A program made the position numbers and the translations under genes. Shown here in pieces: positions 5,423 to 10,590 of a stretch of 10,590 nt of DNA. Location: NCBI GenBank assembly GCA_029560455.1, contig JAKQKW010000185.1, forward strand, positions 1 through 10,590, read 5' to 3'. The notes beneath the pieces were generated by a model. That model saw only the letters and a program-made list of their open reading frames with translations. It did no database searches and had not been told where the DNA came from. Position 1 is the first letter of the stretch. The number at the start of each line of letters is the position of its first letter. The stretch is from Candidatus Rifleibacteriota bacterium. Lineage in GTDB: Bacteria; Riflebacteria; Ozemobacteria; Ozemobacterales; Ozemobacteraceae.

Positions 5423-8400
5423 ATGAAAAAAACTGCAAAATGGTTCGCGGCTTCGCTGTTTCCTGTGTTTATGGCTTTTTCGCCGTTACTGGCAGAAAAT
5501 ATCAGCAATGACGAGCTGATTGCGAGCGCCATGGCTGTGGCAGAGGGCAGAGCCACCCCGCGCCAGCAGGCGATCGCCTTTTCCAACAATGATCGGATCA
5601 ACAATCTGGCCTTGACCGGTAAAATCAGTAACAGCGTCTATCAGACCAATCAGGAAGTTTTTGTTAAAAAAAATGACGAACTGATTCGCCATGCCGCCGG
5701 CAAAAGCGGCATGACAGTTGACGTGCCCGAGAAGCAGACCAAAGACTACAAGCCCGGAACCGACACTGATCGGCAGCTTCTCGGTTCTGGCCGCGAGCTG
5801 ACAGTTCAGAACGTCAAAGACGCCCGCAACAATTATAACCAGGCCGTGGCAGACTATCTCAAACAGGCCGGGTTCAAGGCCGACAGTGGCGCCAACTGGG
5901 CGGCCAGGCTGACGACCGATATCATGCCATCACCGCATCAGATGAAGCCTGATGCCTTTCGCGAAGCGACCAGGTATATCAATTCGCAGGGCGGTCTGGC
6001 TTATAACGACCCCGAAGCCGCACAGCTGCAGCTTGATATCGATAAAGGCAACAGAAGCTCTCTGACCGCTGCCGAAGCGGCGGCTTACCACAGGGAAATG
6101 CAGCGCAAGATTCAAGGCATGAACACAGAAGTCGGGCGCCTGCAGAAAGAAAAAGCCGGTGTTACCGACCCGGAAAAACTCGAAAATCTCGATGCCGAAA
6201 TCAGGAAGCACACCGCTTTTTTGAGTAAATACGTCAAGCGCGATAATGATGTCGCTGACCTTCTGATAAAAGAGACCGAGGCCTTGAAAGAACGCCGGAA
6301 AACCGGCCACGATAAACAGGCTGAGGCCGGACTGAACGAAGGCAGTTATGAGAGTAATTCTTCGCGTCTGATTGCAGAATCGCAGCTCCGCAATGCCTCA
6401 AAGAAGGCGATCAGGGGAGAAGCTGCCGTTGGCGCCATGAATGAACAGCTGGCGGTCAAGGCGACCCGCCGTGTCAATGACGCCATTGCCGGTCTGGCAA
6501 ATGCCGGCGATAAAAATACCCGGGCCGGCGAAATTATCGCCGCGAATCTGAAGAAGCTTCCGGTTGCCCGACAGGCTGAGGCAATTGCCGACCTCGAAGT
6601 GAAATACGGCGAAAAAATGGCCAGAAGCGTGGCCGGTGAACTCAAAAAACAGCAGCAGACAGATTCTGCCGAAAAGAACCGCCCGGGTTCCGCCGTCAGT
6701 TCAGACAGAAAACAGAGTGTCTGTTCTGGCCTCGGGTTGCTCAATACCGCCCTGAACGTGCGTAATCAGTATGCCGAAGGCAAAAGCACCACCGAGATAC
6801 TCTGGAACATGTCTTTCGCCGGCGACCTCGAAACGGTCAGCCGCGAGACTTCTGATTATACCAGTCGCGAAATTGAGAGACTCCGTCAGAAATACCGCGC
6901 TGCCGGTGAAGACCCCGAATCTACGGCCACGAAACTGAAAATTCTGGCGGAGGCTTCAATTAAGGGCACGATTCACGGTTCACTTACCGGCAGCTACGAA
7001 CTGTTGAAATCCGCTTCAAAAAGTGTTGCCGGCGCCGCCCTGACTGCCGGCGATTCGGCGATTTTTCTTGTCGGCGAAGCTCTCGATACCGGTAATGTTC
7101 TCGATCAGGCTCTGGCCGAAATGAAGGCCCAGAACATGGAGCAGAATGTGCAGAATGCGAAAGCCGCGCGGTTTGGTCGCCAGGCTGTGTCTGAACTGAA
7201 ACGCCTGGCAGGGGAAGCCGACTATCTTAAATCGGTTCTCGAACAGAACGCACGCTCGGCACGTATGTTCTGCCGTGACGCCGATGCCATGCTTGACGAA
7301 CTTGCTTCTTTACTGCGTCAGAGCAGCGAAGCGGCTGAAATCGCAAAAGCTGTCAATCTGCCAGAGCTCGAAAAGGAGCTTATGAAAAAGATCTCAACTG
7401 CAGACAGAGATATCGCATCTCTGAACCGTCAGGCGGAGATCGCCCTGAAAACGCCTGGTGACGGGCCAGGCGCGGCAGAGAAGACTGCAAAAACACTTCG
7501 CGTTGCCGCTGATCAGCAGAGATCTCGACTTGAATCTGCCGGGGCTGAACTCGAGAAAATGCTCGGAATTGTTTCCGGTCCCGACGGGAAGGAATTTCAG
7601 GAAGCTGCCGGTGTCATCAGTGCACGTCTTATCGAACAGAGCGGCAAGGCATCAGCGAATGCCGAAGTCATGCGCAAAAATGAAGCTCAGTATAAGAAGG
7701 TTCTGGCTGCATTCGACAGTCTGAAAAGCCGGGTTGAAGAAGCCGAAGCCTTTTTTGCCGATAAGCGTCAGTCGAATGAAGGCGACTGGATGATTATCAA
7801 ATCTGATATCAGGCAGATCGCCAGGCCTGAAGGCCGCATGCCCGAAGCCTTCTTTGCTGAGGTCGGTACTCTCGAACGCCTGCCGGACAAAATAAAAAGC
7901 GACCTCTCTCGGCTTAAAATGCCGGCCAACAGCTCAGGTGTCGTTGCGGAAAGCCGGCCGGAAAACGAAGCACGGGTGGTGAAGCTGGCTGCATCACTTC
8001 AGACCGCCACGGATGCATTGACTTCGTTGTATGCGACGATCGAAAAAATCGCAGCAGCCTCTTCGACGCCGAAGCAGGCGTCTGACATCAGAATTCACGC
8101 CTCTCAGAACGCTTTTGTCGGCGAAACGGTGCAGTTCAGGGCTGAACTGCCGGCGGCACTTTCTGTCAGTTTCAGTGTCGGTTCAAGCGTCAGACCTGCT
8201 GTCCGTTTTGACCCATACGACGGGCACGACCCCGAGTCGGCGCACGGAATGCTGGCTCTGAGCGAATACAAGCGGGCCTACGAGTCTGGCAGGGCTGAGG
8301 AATATATCGCGGAAAAGACCGGTCAGAAATCATCCGGGTCGACTGCGCCGGTGATCGAATGGTTTTTCGACGACAACAGCGGGGCGGGCAACAACCGGGG

Positions 8401-8662
8401 TAATCCCATCAGCCATGTTTTTGCCAACCCGGGCAGATACAATGTTACGGTAAAAGTTTACGGTGCGAATAACACTTCAATACCGCCTGCCATCGGAAAA
8501 ACAGTAATCAGCATCACAGCCCGGGATCCGCAGGTTAAAAAAACACCGCCCTCACAGCCGGCCGGCGACAAACTCTTGCCCTGCGGGCATCGCCCCGGCG
8601 AGTGCCCGAGCCCGAAGTCACTCAAGTGCTCTCTGCATTCCGGAGAAATCAGCATCCGTTAA
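5423..8662 (+). CDS. Giant secreted helix-rich protein with PKD-like domain and Cys/His tail
   Basis: A 1079-residue protein. Residues 1-24 are a signal peptide (MKKTAKWFAASLF to SPLLA). Residues about 30-200 look like a compact globular domain with conserved-looking polar blocks: GTDTD (112-116), ARNNYNQAV (134-142), LTTDIMPSP (163-171) and GGLAYNDPEAA (190-200). Long, charged, Ala-rich coiled-coil-prone helices cover about 205-300, 580-690 and 693-780. A Gly/Ala-rich, mildly hydrophobic stretch lies near 515-560. Residues 888-1035 read as a PKD-like beta sandwich: FVGETVQFRAELP (898-910), then WFFDD (980-984), HVFANPGRYNVTVKVYG (998-1014) and GKTVISITA. The tail has C1054-x-H1056-x4-C1061-x7-C1069-x2-H1072. 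ATG 5423 is chosen over upstream in-frame starts because the signal peptide begins there and a CAGG lies 9 bases before it; it follows the membrane/TPR stop by one base. No known enzyme family is recognised. It may be a periplasmic or surface scaffold. Confidence 0.82.
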   Translation: MKKTAKWFAASLFPVFMAFSPLLAENISNDELIASAMAVAEGRATPRQQAIAFSNNDRINNLALTGKISNSVYQTNQEVFVKKNDELIRHAAGKSGMTVDVPEKQTKDYKPGTDTDRQLLGSGRELTVQNVKDARNNYNQAVADYLKQAGFKADSGANWAARLTTDIMPSPHQMKPDAFREATRYINSQGGLAYNDPEAAQLQLDIDKGNRSSLTAAEAAAYHREMQRKIQGMNTEVGRLQKEKAGVTDPEKLENLDAEIRKHTAFLSKYVKRDNDVADLLIKETEALKERRKTGHDKQAEAGLNEGSYESNSSRLIAESQLRNASKKAIRGEAAVGAMNEQLAVKATRRVNDAIAGLANAGDKNTRAGEIIAANLKKLPVARQAEAIADLEVKYGEKMARSVAGELKKQQQTDSAEKNRPGSAVSSDRKQSVCSGLGLLNTALNVRNQYAEGKSTTEILWNMSFAGDLETVSRETSDYTSREIERLRQKYRAAGEDPESTATKLKILAEASIKGTIHGSLTGSYELLKSASKSVAGAALTAGDSAIFLVGEALDTGNVLDQALAEMKAQNMEQNVQNAKAARFGRQAVSELKRLAGEADYLKSVLEQNARSARMFCRDADAMLDELASLLRQSSEAAEIAKAVNLPELEKELMKKISTADRDIASLNRQAEIALKTPGDGPGAAEKTAKTLRVAADQQRSRLESAGAELEKMLGIVSGPDGKEFQEAAGVISARLIEQSGKASANAEVMRKNEAQYKKVLAAFDSLKSRVEEAEAFFADKRQSNEGDWMIIKSDIRQIARPEGRMPEAFFAEVGTLERLPDKIKSDLSRLKMPANSSGVVAESRPENEARVVKLAASLQTATDALTSLYATIEKIAAASSTPKQASDIRIHASQNAFVGETVQFRAELPAALSVSFSVGSSVRPAVRFDPYDGHDPESAHGMLALSEYKRAYESGRAEEYIAEKTGQKSSGSTAPVIEWFFDDNSGAGNNRGNPISHVFANPGRYNVTVKVYGANNTSIPPAIGKTVISITARDPQVKKTPPSQPAGDKLLPCGHRPGECPSPKSLKCSLHSGEISIR

Positions 8663-8678
8663 CGCGGTGACGGGCCGC

Positions 8679-8770
8679 AAACTTGCAGTTGCACTGATTT
8701 ATTTCCTGGCGAATCAACGCCGAAATTTCGCTGCCTGCCGGGGCACCAACAAGTCGGCAACTGCAAATTT
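8679..8770. repeat. 14-bp near-perfect inverted repeat with 64-base spacer
   Basis: The arm at 8679-8692 (AAACTTGCAGTTGC) and the arm at 8757-8770 (GCAACTGCAAATTT) pair at 13 of 14 positions; the only mismatch is C8682 with A8767. The spacer itself holds GGCG-N6-CGCC (8708-8721) and the 10-base palindrome CGAAATTTCG. Lying 17 bases past the giant gene's stop, it could cap that mRNA or be a small mobile or extragenic repeat. A single copy in this window cannot tell these apart. Confidence 0.5.
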
Positions 8771-8962
8771 CAGATGACCTCGACAGATAGCGCGCCGACG
8801 ACAGCGTTCTGTTCGACACCGTCAGATCCTTTAACTGATTTTTGCTTTCTGCCCATCGGTGAACAAAGCCATGTATACTATCGAAGATGCCGGGCATAAC
8901 GACCCGGTATGGGAAGCCCGGAGCTGGTTCGAGCATTGGCAGACACTGATGCAACAGTTGTG

Positions 8963-8993
8963 AAAAAAACAAAACCGCGCATGGAACTGCGGC
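8963..8993 (-). terminator. Probable intrinsic terminator of the Uma2 gene
   Basis: Read on the minus strand, CCGC-(10-base loop)-GCGG is followed directly by TTTTGTTTTTTT. It lies about 36 bases past the Uma2 stop. The stem is short (4-5 pairs), but the 12-base U-tract is strong and correctly placed. Confidence 0.5.
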
Positions 8994-9028
8994 ATAAACA
9001 GTGGCAGTAGCTCGATTCAAAACCTGCT

Positions 9029-9649
9029 TCAGTCGAAGCTGGCCGGGCTTTCTTTGACGACGCGCAGCTCTGGCGGTGCCGGCGGAAAAACCTCTTCTAA
9101 TTTAACTTCGAGCCCCTCGACAATCGATACGTTGATCTTGTCGGTGTCGCCGTAGATTTCGGGCTTGCCGAACTTTCTGTCGGTGCTCAGAAGGTAAACG
9201 GTAACAATGCGGTTCGCCGGGTCGACGGTCCAGAATTCTCTGACCCCGTGCCGCTCGTAGAGCGCCCGCTTCTGAATGCAGTCGCGCGCCGCGGTCGAAG
9301 GTGAGAGTATTTCGATAATCAGGTCTGGAGCACCCCTGCAGCCACGGTCGTCGAGCTTCTTTTCGTCGCAGACCACCAGAAGATCGGGCTGAACTACAGT
9401 ATCTATTTCGTCGTCGGCCTCGCTGCCGCGCGGCAGGCGAACGTCGAATGGGGCGGAGTAAACCTGGCATGGTCGGTTTCGAAAAAAAGAGACAAACTGA
9501 AAACCAAGATCTCTCGATATTTCAGCATGCTGTCGCGACGGGCCGGTCATGTTATAAGGCACGCCGTCGATTATTTCCCGGCGTTCATCATCTTTCCAGC
9601 CACAATAATCGCCGTATGTGCAATACTCGAGTTTTGGCAGACCAGCCAT
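9029..9649 (-). CDS. Uma2-family protein (PD-(D/E)XK nuclease-like fold)
   Basis: A 206-residue protein of the usual Uma2 (DUF820) length. Family blocks are all present: ERREIIDGVPYNMTGPSRQH (22-41), PFDVRLPRG (67-75), VVQPDLLVVCD (85-95), GAPDLIIEILSPSTAARD (106-123) and KRALYERHGVREFWTVDP (127-144). The predicted metal and catalytic residues of the PD-(D/E)XK fold, D89, E113 and K127, are intact, so it should be a folded and possibly active nuclease-like protein. Uma2 genes are usually multicopy and scattered in bacterial genomes, and their biological role is not settled. This copy is solitary, with no methylase, toxin or integrase next to it. ATG 9649 is supported by AGGAGAAGG (9652-9660) at ideal spacing. 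It has its own likely promoter upstream and a terminator downstream, so it is probably a single-gene unit. Family assignment is secure; function is unknown. Confidence 0.93.
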   Translation of the reverse strand: MAGLPKLEYCTYGDYCGWKDDERREIIDGVPYNMTGPSRQHAEISRDLGFQFVSFFRNRPCQVYSAPFDVRLPRGSEADDEIDTVVQPDLLVVCDEKKLDDRGCRGAPDLIIEILSPSTAARDCIQKRALYERHGVREFWTVDPANRIVTVYLLSTDRKFGKPEIYGDTDKINVSIVEGLEVKLEEVFPPAPPELRVVKESPASFD

Positions 9650-9676
9650 TGCCTTCTCCTGTTTACAAACTTAACA

Positions 9677-9687
9677 GATACTATACC
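9677..9687 (-). promoter_or_regulatory. Putative -10 element for the Uma2 gene
   Basis: On the minus strand GGTATAGTATC includes TATAGT, a 5-of-6 match to TATAAT, placing the start site near 9673 and giving a leader of about 24 bases with a strong ribosome site. No good -35 box is seen 17 bases upstream. It is nearly identical to GGTATAGAAT at 3776-3785, which adds some weight. Confidence 0.4.
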
Positions 9688-9790
9688 ACACCAACGCGAA
9701 TCAGGTCATCAGCTGTATCACCACAATCTGAGCCGGCGGCGCCTGCCTGCTACTCTTTATCGTCGCAATTATTTCTGGTTAGACCATAAC

Positions 9791-9837
9791 TATATGTCAG
9801 AAAAAATCAAATAATTAAATAAAAAAACTGACATATA
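9791..9837. repeat. Perfect 10-bp inverted repeat flanking a 27-base A/T core
   Basis: TATATGTCAG (9791-9800) and CTGACATATA (9828-9837) are exact reverse complements. The 27-base spacer is almost wholly A and T on the given strand, with A-runs at both ends and TAATTA (9812-9817) almost exactly at the centre of symmetry. It lies between two minus-strand genes, 52 bases past one stop and about 140 bases before the Uma2 start. It could be a bidirectional transcription stop, an operator, or a recombination or insertion target. Sequence alone does not decide. Confidence 0.6.
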
Positions 9838-9851
9838 AATCAAGACGGGCA

Positions 9852-9890
9852 AAGCCGGTGCAAACCATGCAAATTTAAAGCTTGCGGCTT
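9852..9890 (-). terminator. Hairpin at the 3' end of the TPR/coiled-coil gene
   Basis: AAGCC (9852-9856) pairs with GGCTT (9886-9890), and GCAA (9860-9863) pairs with TTGC (9882-9885), giving nine pairs with a 3-base bulge. The structure includes the last bases of the stop codon at 9889-9891. No U-run follows at once; T-runs begin only about 25 bases further, inside the 9791-9837 repeat. A role in ending transcription is possible but weakly supported. Confidence 0.3.
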
Positions 9891-10590
9891 AATTCCAGGT
9901 GCTTTCGGCACTCTGGAATGTCTTGCGAATGCCGGCGATTTTGTGAGTCAGGCGCGCGATTTCTTGGCGGCCGTCAAAAGACTCATCGAGGTCGAGTCTG
10001 GTGCGCAGGTTGATTAAAAAACCGCACAGATGCTGCTTTTCTTCGATAAACTTTTCTTTGAACTCGATGATATCAGCTTTCTGCTGCTCGATGCGCCGGC
10101 GGTAACTGCCGGTACTGTTTTTTATCTCGCTTTTGAAAGCCTGGTCTTTTACCGACCCGGAAATTTCATCGAGCCGGGTAACGTCTTCTACAAGTATGCG
10201 GTCGAGCTGTTGCAGGCGCTGTCTGCTTCTTACATAGGCATCACGCATCAGCAGAAACTCGCGCAGAATATCGGCCAGTGGCTCAAGATATGAGTGCACG
10301 CCTTTTCGCACCAGAAAATCAACCGTCTGCTGAAAATCCTTTTTGACATCTTTCGCTTCATGCCAGCTGTAAAGACCGGTCAGCATTCTGAAACGATGCA
10401 GCAGTTTTTTCCCGCGCGGGTGCCGCGAAACCCATAACAGCATAACGGCCGGCAGGACACCCCAGGCAAACAAAGAGGTCAGAAGTATCTGCATCTTTTC
10501 AAGGTTTTCGCGGTCAATAGTGTCCTGCAGTTCCTGGAACTTTCTTCTGGCAGTCTGATTATTCGGGTCGACTTTTCTGGCTTCCTGATA
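9889..10590 (-). CDS. TPR, membrane anchor and coiled-coil protein (N-terminus beyond the window)
   Basis: The frame stays open from the stop at 9889-9891 to the right edge, giving 233 visible residues. The ATG at 10494 is therefore probably internal, because in-frame sequence upstream codes for a clear TPR-like piece (YQEARKVDPNNQTARRKFQELQ, residues 1-22). A single hydrophobic helix follows at about 34-54 (ILLTSLFAWGVLPAVMLLWV) and then a positive SRHPRGKKLLHRFR segment. By the positive-inside rule the TPR part is outside and the C-terminal part in the cytoplasm. Residues about 75-225 are charged and helical, with heptad-like stretches (QRLQQLDRILVEDVTRLDEI and FKEKFIEEKQHLCGFLINLR), so a coiled coil is likely. 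I do not recognise a named family. TPR and membrane helix are seen directly; a scaffold role is inference. It shares its general design, though not obvious sequence, with the membrane/TPR protein at 4399-5421. Confidence 0.78.
   Translation of the reverse strand, partial: YQEARKVDPNNQTARRKFQELQDTIDRENLEKMQILLTSLFAWGVLPAVMLLWVSRHPRGKKLLHRFRMLTGLYSWHEAKDVKKDFQQTVDFLVRKGVHSYLEPLADILREFLLMRDAYVRSRQRLQQLDRILVEDVTRLDEISGSVKDQAFKSEIKNSTGSYRRRIEQQKADIIEFKEKFIEEKQHLCGFLINLRTRLDLDESFDGRQEIARLTHKIAGIRKTFQSAESTWN

Larger units (their letters stand above)
8663..9028. other. 366-base non-coding gap between convergent genes
   Basis: I see no supported gene here. On the plus strand the best frame is a 30-codon ORF (8871-8963, MYTIEDAGHNDPVW...) with no ribosome site. 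On the minus strand a 123-codon frame has no recognisable motif and crosses the end of the giant gene. The stretch does hold several dyads: the long inverted repeat 8679-8770, the palindrome CGAAATTTCG (8721-8730), CCGGGC/GCCCGG (8890-8895 and 8916-8921), and the probable terminator at 8963-8993. It may be the remains of a lost gene or a structured 3' region. Confidence 0.6.

Noticed and set aside
5369..5425. Upstream start at 5369 for the giant protein
   Set aside because: It would place 18 charged residues before a textbook signal peptide and overlap the previous gene by 53 bases; ATG 5423 fits far better.
8871..8963. 30-codon plus-strand ORF (MYTIEDAGHNDPVW...)
   Set aside because: The composition is protein-like (three Trp, mixed charge), so it could be a gene remnant. 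It has no ribosome site, no promoter and no match I can name.
8649..9020. Minus-strand frame of 123 codons in the convergent gap
   Set aside because: No recognisable motif or convincing ribosome site. It overlaps the end of the giant gene and the likely terminator of Uma2.
9448..9814. Two overlapping plus-strand frames across the Uma2 start
   Set aside because: They lie antisense to the Uma2 N-terminus and its promoter and show no motif.
1..10590. CRISPR array, tRNA, rRNA, integrase or transposase
   Set aside because: I scanned by eye for regular repeats, tRNA-like cloverleaf ends and recombinase motifs in the proteins and found none.

Overview
The window looks like a piece of a Gram-negative-type bacterial chromosome. 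Genes are closely packed on both strands and start at ATG or TTG, mostly behind purine-rich ribosome binding sites. Two products carry clear Sec signal peptides and a third a likely one, and base composition looks balanced to slightly GC-rich. I found no rRNA, tRNA, CRISPR array, transposase or phage gene. Taxonomy cannot be fixed from this sequence. A deep-branching heterotroph of a candidate phylum such as Riflebacteria would fit the many lineage-specific secreted and TPR proteins, but that is only a guess.

Layout. (1) 1-485, minus: the N-terminal 161 residues of an exported thioredoxin-fold protein with no CxxC; its end lies outside the window. It is divergent from (2) 620-1438, plus: a compact monofunctional proline dehydrogenase. 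(3) 1590-3682, plus: a two-gene operon of a degenerate P-loop NTPase-like protein with a winged-helix-like C-terminus, followed 2 bases later by a small MscS-type mechanosensitive channel. (4) 3895-8662, plus: a small secreted beta-rich protein, a three-helix membrane protein with TPR-like repeats, and one base later a 1079-residue secreted, helix-rich protein ending in a PKD-like domain and a Cys/His tail. (5) 8663-9028: a non-coding gap between convergent genes with inverted repeats and a probable terminator. (6) 9029-9649, minus: a Uma2-family PD-(D/E)XK nuclease-fold protein. (7) 9650-9888: a gap with a perfect 10-bp inverted repeat around an A/T-only-like core. (8) 9889-10590, minus: the C-terminal part of a TPR, membrane-anchor and coiled-coil protein that runs off the right edge.

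How the genes may work together. Proline dehydrogenase supplies proline catabolism; no P5C dehydrogenase is visible. The NTPase-like protein and the channel probably form one unit, with the soluble protein acting on the channel's cytoplasmic side. The membrane/TPR protein and the giant secreted protein are almost fused as an operon, and charge distribution places the TPR part outside the cytoplasm, so the two could form an envelope complex. The strongest candidates for something undescribed are this envelope pair and the channel/NTPase-like pair. The unusual inverted repeats at 8679-8770 and 9791-9837 are secondary.
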